Source: G963676655 sp963676655
Lineage (GTDB): Bacteria; Verrucomicrobiota; Lentisphaeria; Victivallales; Victivallaceae
DNA length: 64,000 bases
Direction: 5' to 3'
NCBI GenBank assembly: GCA_963676655.2
Contig: CAXXKX010000003.1
Location: forward strand, 5,580,001-5,644,000
Under the pieces are notes generated by a model that saw only the letters and a list, made by a program, of their open reading frames with translations, was not told where the DNA came from and did not search any database. A program made the position numbers and the translations under genes. Below are positions 52,044 to 61,911 of the stretch, piece by piece. How positions within the stretch are numbered: the stretch's first letter is position 1; the number at the start of each line of letters is the position of its first letter.

Positions 52044-53147
52044 TTAATTATTGATTAGCAGTTCCGGCATGAGCTTAATGAGTTTCGGAAAATCTCGATC
52101 TTTGGTATTTAGAATTTCCATGCCGATCCGTCCCATTTCCGAGTAGTTTACTTTGACCGAATTGAAAGAGCGTTTCACTTTGAATTCCTTCAACAGGCAG
52201 TCGTAACCGGTTACTTCGATTTTTCCGGTCAGATTTTCATCCTCGATGCACTTCTCAACCCCTTCCGCCAGCATGTCGTTTACCACGAATACAATGCCGG
52301 GTTCCGGGTGATTTGACAAATATTTCTTGAACTCCAGATAGGCATATTTAACTAATCCTTCATGCGTCATATTGGTTGCGAATGGTAAGGAAAGGTTATG
52401 CAAGTTGTCCGTATTCAACCCGTAATCCTTTATGGCTTGACAGTATCCTCTGAAACGTTCATTATAAGTATTATCATTATGTTCCAAGCCATAGTTCAAC
52501 GCGACAGCGGACTTAATTCCTCTGGCGACGTAATGTTCCACCATTTTATAGGCGCCGCCAAAGTCGTCATTCACGACTGAAAATACATTGTCCGGGGTCT
52601 TATCAAGTTTTCCGTACATGTAGTTGATGATGATAAAACGCTTGTCCGGGAATTTGCGGGCGAGTTCGATTGTTTCATCCAGACGATTAGGCGACAGGGT
52701 CATAATTCCGAGAAAGTTGAAACAGGAGGATGCGTTATAAAGGTTGATTGAATATTCCGCGTCGCCAACCAGCATTGTGGTATCCGTATCGTATAAAACC
52801 GTCACTTCCGAAATTCCGGCATAAAGTCTTGCTATCAGGACGTTCTGGTTTAACTCGCTGGCATGCAGTCGGCTCAATAAGCCACAGATATTTTTCGCTT
52901 TGAATTCGTTTCTGTCGGCAATGAACGTCCCTTTTTTGGGGCGGCGGTAGCAGATGCCGTCGTCGATTAAAGCCCGATATGCCTGATCCGCGGTCCTTGT
53001 ACTGACCCCGGCGTTTGACGCGATAAGCTTTACGTTGGGTAATGCCGCTCCAGCGGAAAGATTGTTATGCTTGATATAGTTAAGCAAACTATTTTTAATC
53101 TGCAGATATACCGGTTCCGCCTTGGTTTTGTCAATTGTAATATTCAC
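52044..53147 (-). CDS. GntR-type repressor with LacI-like sugar-binding domain
   Basis: 367 residues: GntR winged helix (~1-75, VYLQIKNSLLNYI, STRTADQAYRALIDDG) then a periplasmic-binding-like domain (~95-365) as in LacI. The DNA-binding part is of the short GntR type that binds tandem or palindromic sites. Its own promoter carries four phased repeats (53161-53199). It heads the GH130-pseudopilin-glycosidase operon, so a mannoside should be its ligand. Confidence 0.88.
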   Translation of the reverse strand: MNITIDKTKAEPVYLQIKNSLLNYIKHNNLSAGAALPNVKLIASNAGVSTRTADQAYRALIDDGICYRRPKKGTFIADRNEFKAKNICGLLSRLHASELNQNVLIARLYAGISEVTVLYDTDTTMLVGDAEYSINLYNASSCFNFLGIMTLSPNRLDETIELARKFPDKRFIIINYMYGKLDKTPDNVFSVVNDDFGGAYKMVEHYVARGIKSAVALNYGLEHNDNTYNERFRGYCQAIKDYGLNTDNLHNLSLPFATNMTHEGLVKYAYLEFKKYLSNHPEPGIVFVVNDMLAEGVEKCIEDENLTGKIEVTGYDCLLKEFKVKRSFNSVKVNYSEMGRIGMEILNTKDRDFPKLIKLMPELLINN

Positions 53148-53160
53148 TGAATACTTCCTG

Positions 53161-53211
53161 ATTTTACTTTCATTTTATTCTAATTTTACTTTGATTTTAC
53201 ATGGGCGTCAA
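53161..53211 (-). promoter_or_regulatory. Promoter with four phased operator repeats
   Basis: On the reverse strand TTGACG (53206-53211), 17 bp, TAAAAT (53183-53188). TAAAAT occurs four times at 53161, 53172, 53183 and 53194, each 11 bp apart, mostly within an A/G-x-TAAAAT-x-A context. One copy is the -10 box. The array would place a regulator on one face of the helix across the start site. Confidence 0.7.
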
Positions 53212-53503
53212 CACCTGTCACAAAAAATAATTGTATTTTTTTATTAATCCGGCTTACATAAACATGCTAGATTCAATCTGGCGATCATGAACGAACGTAG
53301 CATAACACAGGAGATTGGTGGAATCGTAGATATTCTTTGGTGTCACAACCAGCAAAATCCGGTTAATGTTTGCTTGAAAACATTAAAACTTTTTGAGACT
53401 AAATATAATGCAATAGAATAACTTACCGTAATAATAACCGCAATAATTATTGGGGCGGGACGTTTAGATTTTGAAACCTGTTAACTTTAATATTTGAGGC
53501 AAG
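53212..53503. other. Gene-free stretch
   Basis: About 290 bp. Mostly AT-rich with no frame or strong hairpin seen. Confidence 0.4.
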
Positions 53504-54472
53504 TCAGTTTATTAGTTTTCGGAAACAATACAGGGCGGTGCCGGAGGGACTGTGTCCTCGGGCTAATTGTTTTTTGCGCATTCGTTCAGGATTATCAAAA
53601 CAACTTCCGGTTTCACGGATAAATATTTTGGAACCAAGAATTACGCCATCGGTGAAGTGTCTGGTGCGACGCAGGAAAAGGACGTGCATCGATTCTTTCT
53701 GGCGCGCTTTATCGCGCGCGGCATAGATTTCTTCGCTGGAAGCACCGGACTCTGCCGCGATGATTCGCGCCAGTTCGCCTCGGAAGAACGCAAACAGCTC
53801 TTTGTCAGTCCATTTCGAGGTGTCGCCGGTCGTGATATTCGGTTTCATATGTTTGACAAAATTTCCATAAAACATGTGTCGGCCGCTTTTGCAGTAGCGC
53901 CCCCAGGTAGAAAAACTATATTCGGCCGGATCTTGTTTCAAACCGGCTCGAACCGGGTTGAGTTCGACATAGATTACACACGCGGCCAGGGCATTGACTT
54001 TGTCGAGAATTGTGCTTTTGAAACGTCTGCCCCAGAGTTGTCCGGACCGGTCGCGAGTCTCATTATATACGCAGGAAAAGCGTCGTTGGTAGGCCGACAT
54101 AAAACGGCTGATGTCGATCATTTTGAGGGAGATTTCTTTGCATAGAGCTTCGTTTTCGAGGCTGATCACCGGATTTCGAGGTCCGAATTTAGAAATTTTT
54201 GTAATTGACTTGTAATAATTGTTATGTCGTTTGACAATGGAGTCCAGCGGCGGCAGTTCATCCGGCCCGGGAGCGTAGACTACGAGGTGAAAATGATTAC
54301 CCATCCAGGCGGCCGAAATGACCTCGATCAGAAAGTAATCGCATAGATTTTGCAGCAGTCGGAAGCCGTACTCTTTATCAATTTCGGAGAACGGGTGTTC
54401 GCCTTTGCGGCAGCCAATGCGGTTATACAAGTGATAATAGCAGCCATCTCTGGGTTTCATTCGCGATTCCAT
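53504..54472 (-). CDS. Y1 (IS200/REP-type) transposase, copy 2
   Basis: 322 residues, collinear with the 28601 gene over its whole length. Shared stretches include EYGF-LLQNL, AAWMGNHFHLVVYAPG, RRFKS and ARGHSPSGTALYCFRKL. HUH motif HFHL and the tyrosine in MSAYQRRFSCVYNET are present. It is clearly diverged from copy 1, so not a recent transposition. No ends or REP hairpins found around it. Confidence 0.85.
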   Translation of the reverse strand: MESRMKPRDGCYYHLYNRIGCRKGEHPFSEIDKEYGFRLLQNLCDYFLIEVISAAWMGNHFHLVVYAPGPDELPPLDSIVKRHNNYYKSITKISKFGPRNPVISLENEALCKEISLKMIDISRFMSAYQRRFSCVYNETRDRSGQLWGRRFKSTILDKVNALAACVIYVELNPVRAGLKQDPAEYSFSTWGRYCKSGRHMFYGNFVKHMKPNITTGDTSKWTDKELFAFFRGELARIIAAESGASSEEIYAARDKARQKESMHVLFLRRTRHFTDGVILGSKIFIRETGSCFDNPERMRKKQLARGHSPSGTALYCFRKLIN

Positions 54473-54813
54473 TGTTCAAGCCTCCCAATTTGGTGATTTG
54501 AAGATAATATATACACTGAAAGTTGATTTGTCAAATAGTCAGACAGTATGATTGTAAATAAATTGCAAGCAGCTCAAAACAAACAACTTAAACCAATAGC
54601 AGTATTGAGCTCTAGAAATTATACTGTTAAAAACATCGTAGAATTAGAAAACTCTGGTCTGTGTTCGATAAATATAAATTAATGATGTCCTGCAGTCTTG
54701 TTTGAATACGGTTTTAAATAAAAAAGCTGATAAAGGAACACTTCTTTACTGGATTTATGGGAATTCCGGTCTATATTACAAGTTCTAAATATGTTTGTTG
54801 ATATTAACTTAAT
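54473..54813 (+). other. Leader region of fabF
   Basis: About 340 bp, AT-rich. It contains no convincing gene. A promoter for fabF must lie here, but no clear pair of boxes was identified. Confidence 0.4.
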
Positions 54814-56064
54814 ATGGAAACCCATTCTGAAATGAATAGAGTTGTTGTCACTGGAAGAGGATTGGTTACTCCGCTTGGCGTGGGATTGCCGGTAAATGAA
54901 GCAGCATTGCGAGCCGGAAGAAGCGGAATAAAAAGCGTTCAGGAGTTTGTTGACATGGATTTGCCGACCACTGTTGGCGGTATGTGTGAACATGAACCGG
55001 AATGCGAATTTGTCGATCGTCGCAACAGTAGATTTATGACTCCAAACTCAAGAATGGCGGCCGGAGCCGTCTGGCAGGCAATGCAGGAAGCAGGTCTGTC
55101 CATTGAAAACTTGAAAAACTATCGCACCGCGATCATTGGCGGTTGTGCTGGCAGCTCATATAAAGAAATTCATGATTCAGCAAAAAAATTTGAGGAATCA
55201 GGTCATCGGGTTCGTTCTCTTTCGCCACTGACCGTTCCTAAAGTTATGCCGTCATCCGCTATTGCCAGTTTGTCTTTGATTCTGGGCATCACCGGAGAAA
55301 GTTACGACATCAGTTGCGCCTGTGCCAGCGGTACAGTTTCAATCATGAACGCCACCAGGCTTTTACAGGCAGGCCTCTATGATATGATAATTTGCGGCGG
55401 CTCAGAGGAAATAGACTGGGTAATCAATGTCGGGTTCAATGCGATCAGAGCTCTTGGTACCGGATTTAACGCTACGCCCGAAAAAGCCAGTCGACCATTT
55501 GACCGTGACCGTGATGGTTTTATTATGGCTGAAGGCGCCGGTTACATGATTCTGGAAACGGAAGAATGCGCATTGCGGCGCGGCGCAAAGCCAATCTCAA
55601 TTATCGAAGGATATTCCGCTAATTGCAACGCTAATGATATGGTTGTGCCAGACGCTCCTTCCAGCGCCAGAGTAATGGCTGACGCCGTGAAGAACGCCGG
55701 ATTACAGCCAGGCGACATCACTTATGTCAATACACACGGAACCGCTACACCGGTGGGAGATCCGGTTGAAATAGCCGCAGTTCGTCAAGTATTCGGCGAC
55801 GCCCCGGCAATCAACAGTACCAAGTCAATGACCGGACACATGATCGGCGCGACCGGTGCGGTTGAAGCAATCTTCTGCTCCATGATGATGGAAAAACAGT
55901 TCCTGTGTCCGTCAATCAATCTGGATAATCCGGAACCGGAATTTGAAGGAGTTGACTTTGTTCGTCAAACCCGTGAAAATGTGATAATAGATCACTGCAT
56001 TACCAACAGTTTTGCCTTTGGCGGTTCCAATGTCTGCCTGGTAATGGCTCCATATAAAGGCTGA
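54814..56064 (+). CDS. fabF: 3-oxoacyl-ACP synthase II
   Basis: 416 residues. Catalytic Cys in SCACASGT near 168, His in NTHGTATPVGD near 309, His in KSMTGHMIGATGAVEA near 345, and a GFGGSN-like terminal FAFGGSNV. It elongates fatty acids. Start ATG 54814 or 54832 (MNRVVVTGRG); neither has a strong ribosome site. fabF here stands apart from the usual fab cluster, so a secondary-lipid role is also possible. Confidence 0.9.
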   Translation: METHSEMNRVVVTGRGLVTPLGVGLPVNEAALRAGRSGIKSVQEFVDMDLPTTVGGMCEHEPECEFVDRRNSRFMTPNSRMAAGAVWQAMQEAGLSIENLKNYRTAIIGGCAGSSYKEIHDSAKKFEESGHRVRSLSPLTVPKVMPSSAIASLSLILGITGESYDISCACASGTVSIMNATRLLQAGLYDMIICGGSEEIDWVINVGFNAIRALGTGFNATPEKASRPFDRDRDGFIMAEGAGYMILETEECALRRGAKPISIIEGYSANCNANDMVVPDAPSSARVMADAVKNAGLQPGDITYVNTHGTATPVGDPVEIAAVRQVFGDAPAINSTKSMTGHMIGATGAVEAIFCSMMMEKQFLCPSINLDNPEPEFEGVDFVRQTRENVIIDHCITNSFAFGGSNVCLVMAPYKG

Positions 56065-56090
56065 ATTTCACGATATTTTTTGCATCTAAT

Positions 56091-56118
56091 GTCCAGAAAA
56101 ACCTGGACTGTTATTTTT
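56091..56118 (+). terminator. Hairpin between fabF and lipA
   Basis: GTCCAG, AAAAAC, CTGGAC forms a 6-bp stem followed by a T-rich tail. It probably acts as a partial terminator before lipA. Confidence 0.55.
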
Positions 56119-56147
56119 ATTATAATTGATTTTTTATTGAGGTATAC

Positions 56148-57038
56148 ATGAGCGGAGACACATCAAAGAAAGCCAAGCGCCCGAAGTTGCCGCCATGGAT
56201 CAGGGTAAGGGTTGGCTGCGGCTCCGGACGCGAAGAAGTTAACTCGATTCTTCAGGGACTGCGGCTCAACACCGTTTGCGCTGGAGCGCAATGTCCAAAC
56301 CTGAATGAATGCTGGCATCGCGGCACCGCAACTTTTATGATCCTAGGTGCCAGTTGTACCCGTAACTGCCGTTTTTGCGCGGTTCCACATAATCCATCAC
56401 CTGAACCGCCGGAACTTGACGAAGCACAACGCTTGGCAAAAGCGGCGGCCCAGATGAAGCTCAACTACGTTGTCGTAACCAGCGTGACCAGAGACGATTT
56501 ACCGGATGGCGGAGCAAGTCAATTCGCGGCGGTCATCAATGAGCTGCACAAAGCTGTTCCGGGTGCTGGAGTTGAAGTATTGACTCCTGATTTCAAAGCG
56601 GACAAGAACGCCCTATATACAGTTCTGGAATCAGGACCAACCGTTTTTAACCATAATCTTGAAACTGTGCGCCGTCTGGCCGGAGAAATCCGCAGTAAAG
56701 CGACTTATGAACGTTCCCTGAAGGTTTTAAAAATGGCAGCTGACTCCGATTTCAAGATTCCGGTGAAATCTGGTTTAATGGTAGGTCTGGGAGAAACTGA
56801 TGAGGAAGTTTTGGAATCACTTAAAGATCTGCGAGACGCCGGGGTTTCCATTTTAACAATCGGCCAGTATCTGCCGCCTTCCGAGGCGCATTACCCGCTT
56901 GATCGCTACGTGGAACCGGAAAAGTTTGCGCAATGGGGCGAATATGCCAAAGAACTTGGGTTTGAATTTGTTGCGTCCGCGCCAATGGTCCGCAGTTCCT
57001 ACAACGCCGGCGAGCTGGTCGGCAAATACCAGGGCTGA
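56148..57038 (+). CDS. lipA: Lipoyl synthase
   Basis: 296 residues. Auxiliary cluster motif CAGAQCPNLNEC and radical SAM motif CTRNCRFC are both present, with GTATFMILG between them and the C-terminal Arg-Ser-Ser-Tyr (RSSYNAGE). It inserts sulfur into octanoyl-lipoyl domains such as that of AceF. ATG 56148 after GAGG. Confidence 0.97.
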   Translation: MSGDTSKKAKRPKLPPWIRVRVGCGSGREEVNSILQGLRLNTVCAGAQCPNLNECWHRGTATFMILGASCTRNCRFCAVPHNPSPEPPELDEAQRLAKAAAQMKLNYVVVTSVTRDDLPDGGASQFAAVINELHKAVPGAGVEVLTPDFKADKNALYTVLESGPTVFNHNLETVRRLAGEIRSKATYERSLKVLKMAADSDFKIPVKSGLMVGLGETDEEVLESLKDLRDAGVSILTIGQYLPPSEAHYPLDRYVEPEKFAQWGEYAKELGFEFVASAPMVRSSYNAGELVGKYQG

Positions 57039-57047
57039 ATTACTTCT

Positions 57048-57575
57048 TTAGTCCAGGCAGCCGACATAGGGCAGATTCCGGTATAAACCGTTGTAATCCA
57101 TTCCGTATCCGATAACAAAACGGTCCGGAACTTCAAACGCGACAAAATCAGGCTTAAATTCAATAATCCTGCCGGCCGGTTTATCCAGTGCCATACAGGT
57201 GATGATCCGGCCCGGATTAAAACGCTTGAGATATTCAATCAGGAAAGTAATGGTCAACCCGGAGTCAAGAATGTCATCCACCAGTAAAACGGTTTTGTCT
57301 TTCAAGTCAATCCGTGGTACTGTCCGCAGGGTTATTTTCCCGGTACTGGCGGTTCCGTCATACGAGGCAACCGCAATCTGGTCAAAATAAATCGGTCGGG
57401 TAATCTCACGGGCCAGGTCGGCGGCAAACATCAGACCGCCGTCGGCAACCGCAATCATAACTATTTTCTCGTCATCGTTTATAACTGCGTCAACCGCCCT
57501 GCCCAACTCTTTGACTCTAGCTTGGATAACTTCGGCGGAAATCAGGATTTCTGGTGATTTAAGCTCGTTATCCAA
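57048..57575 (-). CDS. hpt: Hypoxanthine phosphoribosyltransferase
   Basis: 175 residues. PRPP-binding loop VLLVDDILDSGLT near 96-108, flexible-loop TGKITLRT, and the base-binding DKPAGRIIEFKPDFVAFEV and VPDRFVIGYGMDYNG. It salvages hypoxanthine or guanine. Its end lies 9 bp from the lipA stop (convergent). 2 bp after the preceding lipoprotein gene. Confidence 0.95.
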   Translation of the reverse strand: MDNELKSPEILISAEVIQARVKELGRAVDAVINDDEKIVMIAVADGGLMFAADLAREITRPIYFDQIAVASYDGTASTGKITLRTVPRIDLKDKTVLLVDDILDSGLTITFLIEYLKRFNPGRIITCMALDKPAGRIIEFKPDFVAFEVPDRFVIGYGMDYNGLYRNLPYVGCLD

Positions 57576-57577
57576 AT

Positions 57578-58159
57578 TTATTTCTTACTTTCCAGATTCT
57601 TGATATCTTTTTGAATATCATCGGCAAGCTGTTCAACCGTCCTGGTCATTGACCGGGCAAAATACAGTCCGTCATGTTTTTCGAATTTGGAAACATAGCG
57701 TACGGATTTATCAACCAATGGCGGCAGGGCCTCTTTGCCCCTTTGCTGGATAACATAGCTTACACCGAGAACTGTCTGATTTTTTTCCAAGTCTATCTTA
57801 AAAGTAAAGAGAGTGCCGGAAATCAGATAGATATGATCGGTAGGAGCCGGACTGGAACCTGGCGGCTGACAAAACGCAAACTGGAGATTGCGGTTAAGCA
57901 TAAAGGCGGGAGTTTGAATCCATTTATTGTAATCGTCAATCAAAACCCGTGACTGTTCAGTATGGTAAACCATCTTATATTTTGCCGCTTCAAGGGCCCG
58001 GAAATTTGTAAATTGAACCGTAACGTTCGGGAGTGAGCGGTTGACCGGAGTACCCAGGTCATAGTAATTGACCTGTTTGAATTTATTTTCACCAATCAAA
58101 CTACATCCGGTCAGGCCAAAAGTTGCCAGTGCAACCAGACTTAAAAACAAGATACGCAT
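57578..58159 (-). CDS. ABC-transport auxiliary lipoprotein (PqiC/ABC_trans_aux-like)
   Basis: 193 residues. Lipobox LTGC with Cys19, then YYDLGTPV, the start of the ABC_trans_aux fold, VTVQFTNFRALE, and a long final helix with TRTVEQLADDIQKDI. Such lipoproteins partner MCE-type lipid transporters in the outer membrane. No MCE gene in the window. Start 58159 after AGGAGG. Confidence 0.75.
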   Translation of the reverse strand: MRILFLSLVALATFGLTGCSLIGENKFKQVNYYDLGTPVNRSLPNVTVQFTNFRALEAAKYKMVYHTEQSRVLIDDYNKWIQTPAFMLNRNLQFAFCQPPGSSPAPTDHIYLISGTLFTFKIDLEKNQTVLGVSYVIQQRGKEALPPLVDKSVRYVSKFEKHDGLYFARSMTRTVEQLADDIQKDIKNLESKK

Positions 58160-58178
58160 ATTTCCTCCTTTATTTCTG

Positions 58179-59564
58179 TTATGTCAATGAATTACCATCA
58201 GTTATGATGATGTCACGAAGGCAGTAATATGATTTTTTAGGAATCCGTTCAAGGGTAACCGGTTCACACCTTACAAGTCCGAAACGCTGGCTGAAGCCGT
58301 GACACCATTCAAAATTATCAAGCAGACTCCAGGCAAAGTATCCTTGCAAATTAACTCCGTCGGCAATCGCGTTACCGCATTCCCTAATGTATGATTCGTA
58401 AAATTCGCACCGGAATTCATCCTCAGCGGCGGCTTCACGGTCGGGTTCATCTACGGCACAACCATTTTCCGTTACGTAAATCGGGATATTGCCATAACGC
58501 TCCGCAATCCAACCGAGCATTTTCCGGATTCCCCACGGCACAACATTCCAGTTCATAGATGTTTTCTTCCAGGCGGGATCTTCGCTCAGGAAGACATCCT
58601 GATCATCGCTCATACCACCATTACCAGACAAATTGTCGGCCTCGGAATAACCTTCCGGCGCGTCGGCTGACGCGTACAGGGACGTATAATGATTCAGACC
58701 GAGAAAATCACACGAGCCAGCCATCATTTCCTGTTCTTCCGGTGAAAATTCCGGAAGCCTGCCTCCCAGACGTTCACGCATGACGTCAGGGTATTTTCCG
58801 AACACGACCGGATCGGTAAACCAGCCGTAAAAGAATTCCAACGCTCTCTGAGCAGCGGCTTTGTCCGCCTCTGAACCGGTTAGAGGTTCGCGCCAGTCTG
58901 AATTGTTCGTAATGCCGATAACGCCCTGCAGGGCAGCATAATTTTCCCGGAAATTTTTTACCGCCAAACCATGTGCCAGCAATTGATTATGGGCCACAAT
59001 ATAAGGTTCGTCAGAAGAGATTCGCCCGGGAGCGAACACACCAAGGCCATTGCCGAGGACCGCGGTGCACCAGGGCTCGTTAAAGGTGATCCAATTCTTA
59101 ACCCGGTCGCCGAAATTCTTAAAACAGACACCGGCATACTCAGCAAAACATTCAGCGGTTTTCCGGCTGAGCCAGCCGTCCTGCTCAAATTGCAGCGCCA
59201 GCGGCAGATCCCAGTGATAAAGCGTAACCCATGGTGCAATATTATTGGCCAGCAGCGCATCAATCAAACGGTTGTAATAATCAATTCCCGCCTGATTTAT
59301 TTCTCCACTGCCGGTCGGCAAAATTCTGGCCCAGGCAAGCGAAAAACGGTAGGCGTTGGCACCGAGATCCCGTAGTAAAGCCACGTCTTCCTGATAGCGG
59401 TTGTAGCTGTCACAGGCGATATTTCCGCGATCATTATTTTTAATTTTACCCGGAATCGCGGTATAGGCGTCCCAGATACTCGGACCTTTGCCGTCAGCTA
59501 GATAGCCGCCTTCGATTTGATATGACGCAGTGGCGGAACCCCACACAAAATCTTTTGGAAACAT
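58179..59564 (-). CDS. GH1 beta-glucosidase
   Basis: 461 residues. General acid/base Glu in TFNEPWC near 166 and nucleophile Glu in YVTENGCA near 365 are both present, with the N-terminal FVWGSATASYQIEGG signature. Cytoplasmic; cleaves beta-glucosides or galactosides, possibly phosphorylated. It is behind the GntR regulator and sugar isomerase, likely the same regulon. Confidence 0.95.
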   Translation of the reverse strand: MFPKDFVWGSATASYQIEGGYLADGKGPSIWDAYTAIPGKIKNNDRGNIACDSYNRYQEDVALLRDLGANAYRFSLAWARILPTGSGEINQAGIDYYNRLIDALLANNIAPWVTLYHWDLPLALQFEQDGWLSRKTAECFAEYAGVCFKNFGDRVKNWITFNEPWCTAVLGNGLGVFAPGRISSDEPYIVAHNQLLAHGLAVKNFRENYAALQGVIGITNNSDWREPLTGSEADKAAAQRALEFFYGWFTDPVVFGKYPDVMRERLGGRLPEFSPEEQEMMAGSCDFLGLNHYTSLYASADAPEGYSEADNLSGNGGMSDDQDVFLSEDPAWKKTSMNWNVVPWGIRKMLGWIAERYGNIPIYVTENGCAVDEPDREAAAEDEFRCEFYESYIRECGNAIADGVNLQGYFAWSLLDNFEWCHGFSQRFGLVRCEPVTLERIPKKSYYCLRDIIITDGNSLT

Positions 59565-59717
59565 ATATATTCATCCCAGTTTATTGTCAAAGCATTACTG
59601 CTTAAACAATCATATTAATAAATCGCGGTCGCGACGCTCGAATCTGAGTCGATAAAAACAACATATGAATATGCATGACCGCACAATTCCTGACGGGATA
59701 AAATACAACTGTTAGAA

Positions 59718-60719
59718 TCAAGATTCAATTCGGTAAGGGACAAAACAGGAAATTTTTTCTGTTCCGAATTCCTGCAATGCATTAACCACCTCGGTCCCCA
59801 TGGTGGAATAATCCTGGATCGCCGACATGAGTTTAATGCCGGTATTCTGCAGAGAATACGGGTTATCGAAGTCGCAATAAAATAAATTATCGTAGAATTT
59901 CAAGCCGCGTACTGACGCCATTTTGATAACCGCGCCGGTAAACCCGAGCATTCCAGCCGACATGACGATGTTGCAGGTTGGCTCGAATTGAAGGTCCAGC
60001 AGAAAATTCAACATATCCTCGTAACGCAGCCGGTCAATCCGGCATATCCGGTAGAACAGACCGCGTTCCGCGCAGGCATCGACAAAACCTTCGCGCCGCT
60101 CGCGGCAAACAAATTCGTCCGAGTCCGGATCCAGGTAGAACAGCTGACTGTCAGGACCGGCGTTATCGATATTGCGTAAAGTCATTTCACGCATTGCCTG
60201 ACGGTGGTTGGTCGAAATAAAATTAAATTCTTTCAAATAACGGTTGGTTATGATCACTTTATCCTGATACGGTTTCAACGCGGCTATAGTGGCATCACTA
60301 GGCTGCATCCAGACCACACAGTCATACAGTTTGAGAAAGCCCAAATCATCCCCGATCTGGTTTACACTCAAAAAATCGAGATCTATATCTTTTCCATGAG
60401 ACAGGATTATGCTGCACATCAGCAAACTGGTCGACTCTCCTTTGTTCTGGAGAATCTGGTCCTTGCTCAGGTTGGAGACAAACGCGACTTTTAGCGGCAG
60501 CTGCTTACCGGTAACAATGGTCCCGCCGCGCCGCGAAGTTGAAAGAATCCCGTTATCGACCAGATTTTTAAGCGCCTGATTAAGCGTGGTTCTGGTAACC
60601 TTGAATTCGGCAATGAGTTCCTCGCGGGTCGGCAAGCGGTTCTCCGGCGCAAAACGCCCTTTCCTGATGTCATTCAAAATGCGGTTTCTGACTTTTATAT
60701 ACTTGGGTTCATGAGCCAT
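59718..60719 (-). CDS. GntR-type transcription regulator with LacI-like domain
   Basis: 333 residues. GntR winged helix at ~1-70 (YIKVRNRILNDI, EFKVTRTTLNQALKNLV), then a periplasmic-binding-like C-terminal domain. Same architecture as the 52044 regulator but distinct. It starts 5 bp after the isomerase stop with AAGGTGAT, so they form one operon. It probably controls the GH1 gene. Confidence 0.88.
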   Translation of the reverse strand: MAHEPKYIKVRNRILNDIRKGRFAPENRLPTREELIAEFKVTRTTLNQALKNLVDNGILSTSRRGGTIVTGKQLPLKVAFVSNLSKDQILQNKGESTSLLMCSIILSHGKDIDLDFLSVNQIGDDLGFLKLYDCVVWMQPSDATIAALKPYQDKVIITNRYLKEFNFISTNHRQAMREMTLRNIDNAGPDSQLFYLDPDSDEFVCRERREGFVDACAERGLFYRICRIDRLRYEDMLNFLLDLQFEPTCNIVMSAGMLGFTGAVIKMASVRGLKFYDNLFYCDFDNPYSLQNTGIKLMSAIQDYSTMGTEVVNALQEFGTEKISCFVPYRIES

Positions 60720-60723
60720 ACTA

Positions 60724-61569
60724 TCACCTTATTCCCAGTTCGCGCATCAATCCGGCGGTATATTCCAAACTTTCCGGAACCCCGATAAGTTCATCTTCCG
60801 GGCCTTCATATTCCAGCGCTACAAAGCCCTGATAGTTGTTATCCCGCAAAATCTCCAGGCAGGCACGGTGGTCAACATCCCCTTTGCCAACCGTACAGCT
60901 TTGCAGTCCCCACGGCAGACCGGGAGTTTGACTTTCGGTCTTTTGAAAATCCTTGAAATGGACATAAGAACAACAGGCGGCGGCAACCGCGGTGCCCTCA
61001 TGCCCCTCCTGTCCGCATTGCATATAATTGCCGACGTCGATAGTGGCCTTCAGGTTGGGAGAATTAATCTGTTTGATCATTGCAACCTGTTCCTCGCCGG
61101 AACAAGGCGCGCCGCCGTGATTTTCAAGCGCCAGGCATACGTCCAGTTTTTCAGCTTCAGCAGTGACTTCCGCCAAAGCCGCTGTAATCCGTGCCGCAAC
61201 CGCTTTTCGCGCAACCGGATCACCGCGTTTTTCAGGCGGAACATGACCGCCGAAGATGCGTGAAGCCGGAGCTTTCAGTTCGGCCGCTACTTTCAACCAG
61301 GTCTTCACGGTTTCGATTTGCTCCCGATATTTCTTTTCATCGTCGGAACTGAAATCGTTCGACATCGACAGGCCGGACAAGATAAGCGACGAACCGGCCA
61401 TTGCGTCCCGGACCCGCTGAGCCGCGGTTTCCGGATTACCGAGGTATCTAACGTGAAAATCAATGCCGTCAGCCCCCAGTTTCTCAACCGCTTCAACCAA
61501 ATCGCGACATGTCCAATTCTTTGCTTCCCAGGTGCGGTGATAACTATAGTGGCATATTGACAATTTCAT
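60724..61569 (-). CDS. Sugar phosphate isomerase/epimerase (AP-endonuclease-2 fold)
   Basis: 281 residues. TIM barrel of the AP_endonuc_2 group: GADGIDFHVRYLG near 33-45, LALENHGG near 145-152, TIDVGNYMQ near 175-183, YVHFKDF near 204-210 and FVALEYEGPED near 249-259, with metal residues Glu, Asp, His and Glu. It isomerises or epimerises a sugar. First gene of the operon. A dyad (61693-61708) lies in its leader. Confidence 0.85.
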   Translation of the reverse strand: MKLSICHYSYHRTWEAKNWTCRDLVEAVEKLGADGIDFHVRYLGNPETAAQRVRDAMAGSSLILSGLSMSNDFSSDDEKKYREQIETVKTWLKVAAELKAPASRIFGGHVPPEKRGDPVARKAVAARITAALAEVTAEAEKLDVCLALENHGGAPCSGEEQVAMIKQINSPNLKATIDVGNYMQCGQEGHEGTAVAAACCSYVHFKDFQKTESQTPGLPWGLQSCTVGKGDVDHRACLEILRDNNYQGFVALEYEGPEDELIGVPESLEYTAGLMRELGIR

Positions 61570-61911
61570 TTCATATTCCTGCTGTCTTCATATATCTTTC
61601 AATAAAAAACCGGTTTAATTATATAAAGTAATATCTATCGGATTAAAAATCAAATTAAAAGAAATTATTTTTCAAAATAAATGGCTTGGTTGGATGTATA
61701 TGTACATCATGTTTTCTTGACAAATGGTGTTGCACTTTAGACTTTAATCCAGTAGTAAAATACAATTAAAAACCTAAATACAAGCCATTTACACATAAAT
61801 ATAAATCAAACTGTCTGAATATATTCAATTCAGTAATTTGTTTTTTTATGTAGCAACTTGATTTTAGTTCACCTCCATATATATTTTAATTAACCTATCA
61901 GGAGAAATAAT
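61570..61911. promoter_or_regulatory. Divergent promoter region with dyad operator
   Basis: 342 bp, AT-rich. GATGTA-TATG-TACATC (61693-61708) is a clean dyad that fits a GntR-type operator and lies between divergent genes. No strong consensus promoters seen. Confidence 0.45.
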
